DNA from: Tritrichomonas musculus
Taxonomy: Eukaryota > Parabasalia > Tritrichomonadida > Tritrichomonadidae
Length of the DNA: 64,000 nucleotides
Direction of reading: 5' to 3'
NCBI GenBank assembly: GCA_039105265.1
Contig: JAPFFF010000001.1
Coordinates: 2,170,001-2,234,000, forward strand
Numbering within the stretch: position 1 is the first letter of the stretch; the number at the start of each line of letters is the position of its first letter. Position numbers and translations under genes: made by a program. Positions 1-11,700 of the stretch are shown piece after piece. The notes beneath the pieces were generated by a model, which was not told the DNA's origin, did no database searches, and saw only the letters and a list, made by a program, of their open reading frames with translations.

Positions 1-3000
1 GGTTACTGAAGAAGGAATTGTGATTTTTGTCAGTGATGAACATTTTTCAAATGCAGAATCTTTAATTTCAGTTATTGAAGAAGGAATTGTGATTTGTGTG
101 AGTGATGAACATCCACTGAAAGCAGAAGATCCAATTAAGGTTACTGAAGAAGGAATTGTGATTTTTGTCAGTGATGAACATTTTTCAAATGCAGAATCTT
201 TAATTTCAGTTATTGAAGAAGGAATTGTGATTTTTCTCAGTGATGAGCATCCACTGAATGCAGAAGATCCAATTAAGGTTACTGAAGAAGGAATTGTGAT
301 TTCTGTCAGTGATGAGCATCCACTGAATGAAGATTCTCCAATTGAAGTTATAGATGAAGGAATTGTGATTTCTGTCAGTGATGAACATCCATTGAAAGAA
401 AATTCTCTAGTTTCAGTTACTGAAGAAGGAATTGTGATTTCTCTCAATGATGAACATCCATTGAACATGTTGTTTACAATCTTTTCTATATTTCCTGAAA
501 TTGTTAATGATTTAATTCCATTGAAAACGCAGATTCCAATTGAAGTTACTGAAGAAGGAATTGTGATTTCTCTCAATGATAAACATCCACCGAATGCAGA
601 AGATCCAATTTCAGTTACTGAAGAAGGAATTGTGATTTGTGTCAGTGATGAACATCCACTGAATGCAGAATCTCCAATTAAGGTTACAGAAGAAGGAATT
701 GTGATTTGTCTAAGTGATGAACATCCACTGAATGCAGAATCTCCAATAACGGTTACAGAAGAAGGAATTGTGATTTGTGTCAGTGATAAACATCCACTGA
801 ATGCAGAAGATCCAATAACGGTTACAGAAGAAGGAATTGTGATTTGTGTCAGTGATGAACATCCACTGAATGAAGACTCTCCAATTTTATTCACAGAAGA
901 AGGAATTGTGATTTGTGTCAGTGATGAACATCCACTGAATGCAGAAGATCCAATTAAGGTTATTGAAGAAGGAATTGTGATTTGTGTCAGTGATGAACAT
1001 CCACTGAATGCAGAATCTCCAATTGAAGTTACAGAAGAAGGAATTGTGATTTGTGTTAATGATGAACATCCACTGAATGCAGAAGATCCAATTAAGGTTA
1101 CTGAAGAAGGAATTGTGATTTGTGTCATTGATGAACATCCACTGAATGCAGAAGATCCAATTAAGGTTACTGAAGAAGGAATTGTGATTTGTCTAAGTGA
1201 TGAACATTTATTGAAAGTTGATTCACCAATATAAGTTACAGAAGAAGGAATTGTGATTTCTGTCAGTGATGAACATCCACTGAAAGCATATTCACCAATT
1301 TCAGTTACAGAAGAAGGAATTGTGATTTCTCTCAATGATGAACACCAAAAAAAAGTATAACTACTAATTTTAGCTACAGAAGAAGGAATTGTGATTTGAA
1401 TCAACGATGAGCATTCACTGAAAGTAGATTCACAAATTTCAGTTACTGAAGAAGGAATTGTGATTTGTGTTAATAATGAACATTTATAGAAAGCTTCTCT
1501 TCCGATTTCAGTTATTGAAGAAGGAATTGTGATTTCTGTCAATGATGAACATTTCTTAAAAGCAGAATCTCCAATTTTTGTTACAGCGGAAGAAAATATT
1601 AAACGTGTTATTGATGGACATCCATTAAGAACTTGGCATATATTTTCAATTACAGAAGAACAAATTGTGATTTCTGTCAGTGATGAACATCCACTGAAAG
1701 CAGAATCTCCAATTACGGTTACTGAAGAAGGAATTGTGATTTGTGTCAGTGATGAACATCCACTGAAAGCAGAATCTCCAATTACGGTTACTGAAGAAGG
1801 AATTGTGATTTCTGTCAGTGATGAACATTCACTGAAAGCAAACTCTCCAATTTCAGTAACAGAAGAAGGAATTGTTATTTGTGTCAGCGATGAACATCCA
1901 TAAAAAGTGTAGGATGGAATTGCTTCTAAATCATTTGAAAGAATAATTGTTTTACATTTATTGAAAAAATGATTTTTGTTTTCAATGGCAGAAGATGGAA
2001 TTGAGATCTTTTCCAATGCTGAGCAGCCTGAAAAAGCATTATCCTTTATTTTCTTGGTAGAAGATGGTATTGAAATTTCTGTCAATGATGAGCATCTACA
2101 AAAAGCATATTCTTCAATTTCAACTACAGAAGAGGGGATCACAAATGATAACTGTGTTAATGAAGAGCATCCATAAAAAGAATTGTATTTGATTGAAGTT
2201 ATAGAAGAAGGAATTGTGATTTGGGTCAATAATGAGCATCCACTGAAAGAGCCTTTTCCAATTGAAACTACTGAGGATGGAATTGAAATGCTTGTCAATG
2301 ATGAGCATCTCAAGAAAGCATAGTCGCCAATTGATGTTATTGATGAAGGAATTATGAGTTGAGACAATGATGAGCATTCAGAAAATGATCCTCCACCTGT
2401 GTAACGAAATCCTATTGTTCCACCAGAAATCTCTTTAACATCTTGCCCAAGTCGAATTGTTTGAATCTTGTTGTCATTGCGAAATTTCATGTCTGTTTTA
2501 AGGATGCCATCGATAAAAATATTAACTTCAATTCGTTCTTCTGTTTCATTATTAAGTTTTAAAATTGATTCGTAGTTCTTGTCAAATGTCGCACTAGGAT
2601 ATAAAAGTTCAATAGAAACTTTTCTGAAATATCTCAAATATTCATTTAGTTCTTTCATTTCAAAATTAGGTTTATCGTTCATCATTTCAATGGCGGCATG
2701 TGAAAGAGAAATTTTGAATCCTTCTCTCAATATTTCGTCAATAGAATCTTCATCGTCTTCACTATTTATACTCAAATAATGGTCGTTTTTATTAAACTCA
2801 AATTTCAGCATGTAAATCAAAAGGTTCTTGATGTTATTCACTTCACGTCCTGATGAAATGTTCGACATCCTTTCAATGATATTTGAAATCACAATTTCTT
2901 GCTGATCCAATGGAAGACTGTTGAACTTGCCAACACTGATAATATCTGTATGCACTGTTTCTGTTTCTTCTTTTACTTTATTTTTTATTTCTCCTTCTTA

Positions 3001-4098
3001 TTCATCTTCTGACTCTTCTTTTATTTTATCTTCTGACTCTTCTTTTATTTTATCTTTGGAATCTTTTCGGTTTTCATCTTCAATATTACAATTAGGTTTT
3101 GCCTCTGCTTCATATTCATGTTTATTGTCAATTTTGCTAGTTTGAATGACTGTTGTCAAACTTTCGTTTGCATCAAATGAGCTTCCAATATAATCGATGT
3201 TGTCAATGTATTCATAGAATTCAGATTCATCAATCGTATCAATAATGAATTCTTTGTTCGTCCTCAGTTCTTTCACAATGTCTTGGAATGTTGGACGAGC
3301 GTTCGGATCTGGTGACCAGCATCTCGTTATGAGGTCCCTGTAGCAGCGAGGAATCGGATGCTTGAATTCTGGGCGTTCTCCTGCAACAATAACTTTCGAG
3401 TACAGTGTGTTGAGACCAAAATCTTTAAACGGTTCTTCACATACAAAAAGTTCGTATACAATAATTGAAAATGAGTAAACATCTCCCGATTTTGAAAATT
3501 CATTGAAAAGCCAGATTTCAGGTGCGGTGTAGATGGGAGTCCCTTTGAATCCAACAGTCGATTGTGAGGTCATGCTCTCAATATTTTGATGGTAAATTTT
3601 GGAGAGGCCAAAATCTGATATTTTCGGGTAAAAATTGTCGTCTTCAAGAATATTGGCAGGCTTCAGGTCTCGGTGGATGATGTTGCGCGAATGGAGATAT
3701 GACATCCCTGAAGCTATCCCATATATGTTAATAAGTTTTTTCGTATCTGACCATGCCGATGGCGGTATAAACTTGCGTTCACTTTTGATGACGTCTTCTA
3801 GGGAGCCGTTACTCGAATATTCTGTTATAATGACTGGATAAGATTCTTGTTTGAAATCGATAGGACTGTAACCTATAAATTTGAGGACAGAAGAATGATT
3901 AAGCTGTGAAATAATGCTTATTTCGCGTTTAAGATTCATATATAATCTTTTCTTTGTTTCGTTTAATTCGGTCAAAGAAACTTTGGCTGCAAAAATGTTT
4001 CCCGTATCGTGTTCAATAATTTTATATACTTGACCGAATGTTCCTTGACCAACTAAAGCTTGTTTTGTAAATTTACTTAAATCTAAAAACTCGCTCAT
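1..4098 (-). pseudogene. TKL-like protein kinase with C-terminal BspA-type LRRs, one in-frame stop, cut by window edge
   Basis: Reading leftward from the ATG at 4098, the protein begins MSEFLDLSKF and has a complete kinase domain: glycine loop GQGTFGQV, AAK lysine, HRDLKPAN catalytic loop, DFGLSK, and GTPIYTAPE. An acidic repeat linker of EESEDKIK type follows. A TAA at 2998-3000 then interrupts the frame. Beyond it the same frame stays open down to base 1: first the helical linker shared with the gene at 5787, then about 2.3 kb of 23-residue LRR_5 repeats (pattern IPSSVTxIGxxAFxxCSSL). In the paralog the stop codon is TCA (Ser), so one C-to-A change accounts for it. Either the gene is recently dead, or a kinase-only protein of 366 aa is made. 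No signal peptide or membrane segment is visible, so a cytosolic protein is expected. The 3' end lies outside the window. Confidence 0.85.
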
Positions 4099-4373
4099 TT
4101 CAAAATAAAAACTTTTTGAGAATTCATTCTAAACTTAGTTTTTAATTATAAATAAATTTAAAACCATAATATCTTATTAAACAAACATTTATAAATTATA
4201 TTTTTGATTTTTTCAGATACATATTATAATATATAAATTATATTTATAATAAAATTAATTTCTTAATATAAAGTATTTCTTAGTATTTTTTATTGTGAAA
4301 ATTTCCGAATTGAGTTTTAATTAAAAATCTCGAAAAACAATTTTGCTCATATATTTTTAAATTTAAAATAATT

Positions 4374-5105
4374 GGGAAATCGTAATCGCCCGTAATCGTA
4401 ATCGCCCGTGGCGGTTTAGGTCAATATTGACCTTGTATCGTACCATAGAAAAAAAAGTCGGGAACTTTTTTGCACTTTTGCAAAAAAAAGCATGGGTAGC
4501 TACTCATGGTTTTTTCTATATAAAAAAATATAAACCGAATATTTTTTTATTAGTCTAAAATCGATATTATTATGAGCATTCACATACAAACAAGAAAGCG
4601 CAAATATTTTTAACACCATCATTTTATTATTTTGATGTATATAATTACGTAAATTCCAACTTTTCGCCAATATCATTGATATTGGAAATCATATACTTTT
4701 AAAGTTAAAAGGTAGTTAATTAATTTTGAGTAATACGGTTTCATATTTATTTTTAAGCCTTTGGATTGTGCATTTGTTTACACAATATAAAATATTCATA
4801 TAATATTTAGATTAAAATTTTGATTTTCTCTGTTATAAAGTAATCAATAGAACTTTTATTAGCATATAAAATATTTGTCCTTTCTTGTTTATAAGCCAAG
4901 GCTCATAATAAAATCGATTTTAGACTAATAAAAAAAAATATTCGGTTTATATTTTTTATATAGAAAAAACCATGAGTAGCTACCCATGCTTTTTTTTGCA
5001 AAAGTGCAAAAAAGTTCCCGACTTTTTTTTCTATGGTACGATACAAGGTCAATATTGACCTAAACCGCCACGGGCGATTACGATTACGGGCGATTACGAT
5101 TTCCC
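4374..5105. mobile_element. Mutator-type MITE with long inverted termini and 9-bp target duplication
   Basis: Two inverted arms of about 190 bp (4374-4564 and 4913-5105) flank an AT-rich core with no reading frame. The outer ends are GGGAAATCGTAATCG and its exact complement. The 9-bp sequence AAAATAATT lies directly outside each end (4365-4373 and 5106-5114), which fits Mutator-like elements, known for long TIRs and 9-bp duplications. Each arm carries the palindrome GGTCAATATTGACC and a TGAGTAGCTACTCA-like palindrome, both also present in the element at 47825. It sits between two divergent kinase-LRR genes. It is non-autonomous, so the superfamily call rests on TIR length and TSD size only. 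Confidence 0.8.
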
Positions 5106-5114
5106 AAAATAATT

Positions 5115-5764
5115 TTATACAATTTTGCTTATATATTTTTAAATTTAAAATAATTTTATACAATTCTTTGATATTAATGCTACATTCATATTATAAACAT
5201 TTATTATTACTAGTATTTATTCTTGGTAGATAGAATGAATTGTTAATATATAGTTTCAATAACAAATATTCTGAAGTTATCAAAAATTGAATGATTTTAT
5301 TTTATTTTATTTTTATCAATTCAAATTGAATTGAACCATATTTTACATACATATTTATTTTTTCGTTGGAAAAAAGATTAATATTTTTTAAAAACAACTA
5401 AACTTGGTATATTATTTATATTTTTTTATTCAAATAAATAAAAATGGATATACATAAATATCTCAAATTAGTTTAATTTGTTTAAATAAATTACTCAATA
5501 AAAATATTTTTAAAAGAAACTGATTTTAATTTTCATCTCATATAAATTCAAAAAAGTAACAATTCAAAATATCGAAGATATTGTTTTTCGTTTAGATATT
5601 AATATTTTGAAAATATAATGCTATATGATATTTAATATCTGATATATATTAAATTTATATAAAATATTTCTTTATATAAATTGGAAAAAAAGATATTTTG
5701 AATATATCATATAATTAATTCAATAGATTCACCACAAAAAAAATATAATAAACAAAACATTATT
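5115..5764. other. AT-rich intergenic region with short local tandem repeat
   Basis: No coding signal is seen. Just right of the MITE, a unit of about 41 bp (AAAATAATTTTATACAATTT onward) is tandemly repeated between 5106 and 5165. A partial copy lies left of the MITE at about 4337-4373, so the MITE landed in a pre-existing small tandem array. Confidence 0.5.
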
Positions 5765-5769
5765 TCACT
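5765..5769 (+). promoter_or_regulatory. Trichomonad-type initiator (TCACT)
   Basis: TCACT places the presumed +1 A 20 bases before the ATG at 5787. It matches the trichomonad Inr consensus TCA-Y-W, usually within about 20 nt of the start codon. The position supports the ATG at 5787 over the in-frame TTG at 5772. Confidence 0.5.
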
Positions 5770-5786
5770 TTTTGAATAAATATAAT

Positions 5787-8700
5787 ATGAGTGAGTTTTT
5801 AGATCTCAGCAAATTTACAAAACAAGCAAAACTTGGCCAAGGAGCATTTGGCAAAGTATATAAAGTTGAAGAAAATGGCACAGGAAACACTTATGCAGCC
5901 AAAATTTCTTTAACAAAATTACAAAAAAGTGATGTAACATTAATTACTGATCTTAAACGTGAAGTAAGCATCCTTTCACAGTTAAGCCATCCTTCGGTCC
6001 TCAAATTTATAGGCTACAGCCCAATTGATTTCAAGCACGAATCATATCCAGTTATTATCACAGAATATTCATTAAATGGTTCCTTAAAAGATATTATTGA
6101 TTTACAACGTGATTTTTCTGCGCCATCAACATGGACCGATACGAAAAGACTAATTAATATCTATGGGATTGCATCTGCGATGACGTATCTTCATGCATAC
6201 AACATCATCCACCGGGACCTGAAGCCAGCCAATATTCTCGAAGACGACAAGTTTTTCCCAAAAATTGCAGACTTTGGCCTGTCGAAAATCAATGAAAACT
6301 TTAGCAGCAGAGGTCAATCTGCAGTTGGCTTCAAAGGGACTCCGATCTACTGTGCGCCAGAAGTTTGGCTTAACAACGAGTACTCGAAGGCAGGTGACGT
6401 TTACTCATTCTCAATTATTGTTTACGAACTTTTGACACTTGATGAACCGTTTGAAAATCTGAACTTTTTCACACTGTACTCAAAAATTGTCATCAAAGGA
6501 GAACGCCCAGAATTCAAGCATCCGATTCCTCCCTGCTACAGGGACCTCATAACGAGATGTTGGTCATCAGATCCGAACGCTCGTCCAACATTCCAAGACA
6601 TTGTGAAAGAACTGAGGACGAATAAAGAATTCATTATTGATACGATTGACGAAAACGAATTCTATGAATACATTGACAACATCGATTATATTGGGAGCTC
6701 ATTTGACCCAAACAAAAAGTTGAAATTAAGCATTTCAACTAAGGAAACAAACTATAAAGCAAAAGATAAAATAAAAGATGAATCAGAAAAATTAGATGAA
6801 TCAGAAGAAGAGTCAGAAGATAAAATAAAAGAAGAATCAGAAGATAAAATAAAAGAAGAATCAGAAGATAAACCAAAGCTAAAAGTGAGACAAGAGTCAG
6901 AAGATGAATCAGAAGGAGAAATAAAAAATAAAGTAAAAGAAGAAACAGGAACAGTGCATACAGATATTATCAGTGTTGGCAAGTTCAACAGTCTTCCATT
7001 GGATCAGCAAGAAATTGTGATTTCAAATATCATTGAAAGGATGTCGAACATTTCATCAGGACGTGAAGTGAATAACATCAAGAACCTTTTGATTTACATG
7101 CTGAAATTTGAGTTTAATAAAAACGACCATTATTTGAGTATAAATAGTGAAGACGATGAAGATTCTATTGACGAAATATTGAGAGAAGGATTCAAAATTT
7201 CTCTTTCACATGCCGCCATTGAAATGATGAACGATAAACCTAATTTTGAAATGAAAGAACTAAATGAATATTTGAGATATTTCAGAAAAGTTTCTATTGA
7301 ACTTTTATATCCTAGTGCGACATTTGACAAGAACTACGAATCAATTTTAAAACTTAATAATGAAACAGAAGAACGAATTGAAGTTAATATTTTTATCGAT
7401 GGCATCCTTAAAACAGACATGAAATTTCGCAATGACAACAAGATTCAAACAATTCGACTTGGGCAAGATGTTAAAGAGATTTCTGGCCAAGAATTTAAAT
7501 CTGAGACCAAAGAAGAAGGAGGATCTTTTTATGGATGTTTATCATTAAAACAAATTTATATTCCATCATCAGTAGATTCAATTGGGGACTATGCCTTCTA
7601 TGGATGTTCGTCATTGACACTAATAACAATTCCTTCTGTAACTAAAATTGGAGATTATGCTTTCTCAAGATGTCCATCTTTAACCCAAATATCAATTTCT
7701 TCTTCAGTAATGGAAATAGGTTTGAATGCTTTTGCCCTCTGTTCATCATTGGCACAAATTTCTATTCCATCCTCAGTGAAAGAAATTGGCGCCAAATCTT
7801 TCTATAAATGTTCGTCTTTAACGCATATATCAATTTCTTCCTCTGTAACTAAAATTAATAATGAAACTTTCGAAGGTTGCTCATCTTTAGTTCGAATCTC
7901 AATTCCATCTTCTGTAACTAAAATTGGAGATTCCGCTTTTAAGGAATGTTCATCATTGAGGCGCATTTCAATTCCTTCTTCAGTAACTAAAATTGGAGAT
8001 TTTGCTTTCAGTGGATGTTCATCATTGACAGAAATCACAATTCCTTCTTCAGTAACTGAAATTGGATCTTCTGCATTTAGTGGATGTTCATCACTGACAG
8101 AAATCGCAATTCCTTCTTCAATAACTGAAATTGGAAAATCTTCTTACAGTGGATGTTCATCATTGAGAGATATCACAATTCCTTCTTTTGTAACTAAAAT
8201 TGGCGAATCTGCTTTCAGTGGATGTTCATCACTGAAACAAATCACAATTCCTTCTTTTGTAACTAAAATTGGAGAATCTTCTTTCAGTGGATGTTTATCA
8301 CTGAAACAAATCACAATCCCTTCTTCAATAACTGAAATTGGAAAAGAAGCTTTCTATAAATGTTCATCGTTGATCCAAATCACAATTCCTTCTTCAGTAA
8401 CAGAAATTGGCGAATCTGCTTTCAGTGGATGTTCATCACTGACAGAAATCACAATTCCTTCTTCTGTAACTGAAATTAGTGAATCTGCTTTCAGTGAGTG
8501 TTTATCATTGAGAGAAATCACAATTTGTTCTTCTGTAATTGAAAATATATGCGAAGTTCTTAATAAATGCCCATCAATAACGCGTTTAGTAATTTCTTCC
8601 GCTGTAACAGAAATTGGTGAATCTGCATTCAGTGGATGTTCATCACTGAGAGAAATCACAATTCCTTCTTCTGTAACTAAAATTGGTGAATCTGCATTCA

Positions 8701-11700
8701 GTGGATGTTCATCACTGAGAGAAATCACAATTCCTTCTTCTGTAACTAAAATTATCGACTTTGCTTTCATTGAATGTTCATCACTTACACAAATCACAAT
8801 TCCTTCTTCTGTAACTGAAATTGGTGAATCAGCTTTCAATAAATGTTCATCACTGAAACAAATCACAATCCCTTCTTCTATGACTAAAATTGGAAAAGAA
8901 GCTTTCTATAAATGTTCATCGTTGACCCAAATCACAATTCCTTCTTCTGTAACTGAAATTAGAGAATCTGCTTTCAGTGGATGTTCATCACTTACACAAA
9001 TCACAATTCCTTCTTCTGTAACTAAAATTGATAATTATTCTTTCAGTGGATGTTCATCATTGAAACAAATCACAATTCCTTCTTCTGTAACTGAAATTGG
9101 TGAATCTGCATTCAGTGAATGTTCATCACTTTCACAAATCACAATTCCTTCTTCTGTAACTGAAATTAGAGAATCAGCTTTTAGTGGATGTTTATCACTT
9201 ACACAAATCACAATTCCTTCTTCTGTAACTAAAATTAGTGAATCTGCATTCAGTGGATGTTCATCACTTACACAAATCACAATTCCTTCTTCTGTAACTG
9301 AAATTAGTGAATCTGCTTTCAGTGAGTGTTTATCATTGAGAGAAATCACAATATGTTCTTCTGTAATTGAAAATATATGCGAAGTTCTTAATAAATGCCC
9401 ATCAATAACGCGTTTAGTAATTTCTTCCGCTGTAACAGAAATTGGTGAATCTGCATTCAGTGGATGTTCATCACTGAGAGAAATCACAATTCCTTCTTCT
9501 GTAACTAAAATTGGTGAATCTGCATTCAGTGGATGTTCATCACTGAGAGAAATCACAATTCCTTCTTCTGTAACTGAAATTAGAGAATCTGCTTTCAGTG
9601 AGTGTTTATCATTGAGAGAAATCACAATTTGTTCTTCTGTAATTGAAAATATATGCGAAGTTCTTAATAAATGCCCATCAATAACGCGTTTAGTAATTTC
9701 TTCCGCTGTAACAGAAATTGGTGAATCTGCATTCAGTGGATGTTCATCACTGAGAGAAATCACAATTCCTTCTTCTGTAACTAAAATTGGTGAATCTGCA
9801 TTCAGTGGATGTTCATCACTGAGAGAAATCACAATTCCTTCTTTTGTAACTAAAATTGGTGAATCTGCATTCAGTGGATGTTCATCACTTACACAAATCA
9901 CAATTCCTTCTTCTGTAACTGAAATTGGTGAATCAGCTTTCAATAAATGTTCATCACTGAAACAAATTACAATTCCTTCTTCTATGACTAAAATTGGAAA
10001 AGAAGCTTTCTATAAATGTTCATCGTTGACCCAAATCACAATTCCTTCTTCTGTAACTGAAATTAGAGAATCTGCATTCAGTGGATGTTCATCACTTACA
10101 CAAATCACAATTCCTTCTTCTGTAACTGAAATTAGTGAATCTGCTTTCAGTGAGTGTTTATCATTGAGAGAAATCACAATATGTTCTTCTGTAATTGAAA
10201 ATATATGCGAAGTTCTTAATAAATGCCCATCAATAACGCGTTTAGTAATTTCTTCCGCTGTAACAGAAATTGGTGAATCTGCATTCAGTGGATGTTCATC
10301 ACTGAGAGAAATCACAATTCCTTCTTCTGTAACTAAAATTGGTGAATCTGCATTCAGTGGATGTTCATCACTGAGAGAAATCACAATTCCTTCTTCTGTA
10401 ACTAAAATTATCGACTTTGCTTTCATTGAATGTTCATCACTTACACAAATCACAATTCCTTCTTCTGTAACTGAAATTGGTGAATCAGCTTTCAATAAAT
10501 GTTCATCACTGAAACAAATCACAATCCCTTCTTCTATGACTAAAATTGGAAAAGAAGCTTTCTATAAATGTTCATCGTTGACCCAAATCACAATTCCTTC
10601 TTCTGTAACTAAAATTGGTGAATCTGCTTTCAGTGGATGTTCATCACTGACAGAAATTACGATTCCTTCTTCTGTAACTAAAATTGATAATTATTCTTTC
10701 AGTGAATGTTCATCTTTGAAACAAATCACAATTCCTTCTTCTGTAACTAAAATTGGTGAATCAGCTTTCAATAAATGTTCATCACTGAAACAAATCACAA
10801 TCCCTTCTTCAATAACTGAAATTGGAAAAGAAGCTTTCTATAAATGTTCATCGTTGATCCAAATCACAATTCCTTCTTCAGTAACAGAAATTGGCGAATC
10901 TGCTTTCAGTGGATGTTCATCACTGACAGAAATCACAATTCCTTCTTCTGTAACTGAAATTAGTGAATCTGCTTTCAGTGAGTGTTTATCATTGAGAGAA
11001 ATCACAATTTGTTCTTCTGTAATTGAAAATATATGCGAAGTTCTTAATAAATGCCCATCAATAACGCGTTTAGTAATTTCTTCCGCTGTAACAGAAATTG
11101 GTGAATCTGCATTCAGTGGATGTTCATCACTGAGAGAAATCACAATTCCTTCTTCTGTAACTAAAATTGGTGAATCTGCATTCAGTGGATGTTCATCACT
11201 GAGAGAAATCACAATTCCTTCTTCTGTAACTAAAATTATCGACTTTGCTTTCATTGAATGTTCATCACTTACACAAATCACAATTCCTTCTTCTGTAACT
11301 GAAATTGGTGAATCAGCTTTCAATAAATGTTCATCACTGAAACAAATCACAATCCCTTCTTCTATGACTAAAATTGGAAAAGAAGCTTTCTATAAATGTT
11401 CATCGTTGACCCAAATCACAATTCCTTCTTCTGTAACTGAAATTAGAGAATCTGCTTTCAGTGGATGTTCATCACTTACACAAATCACAATTCCTTCTTC
11501 TGTAACTAAAATTGATAATTATTCTTTCAGTGGATGTTCATCATTGAAACAAATCACAATTCCTTCTTCTGTAACTGAAATTGGTGAATCTGCATTCAGT
11601 GAATGTTCATCACTTTCACAAATCACAATTCCTTCTTCTGTAACTGAAATTAGAGAATCAGCTTTTAGTGGATGTTTATCACTTACACAAATCACAATTC

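Noticed and set aside
20-1234. Long plus-strand open frame with repeated SVTEEGIVI and SDEHPLNA peptides
   Set aside because: It is the exact complement of the minus-strand LRR repeats. The repeat codons lack the triplets that would give stops on the other strand. The same antisense frames appear across 7.8-13.0 kb, 55-56 kb and 62.5-63.4 kb.
2998-3000. Reassigned stop codon (TAA as Ser) to explain two kinase interruptions
   Set aside because: TAA, TAG and TGA all end clean genes in this window, and trichomonads use the standard code. Pseudogenes or errors are simpler.
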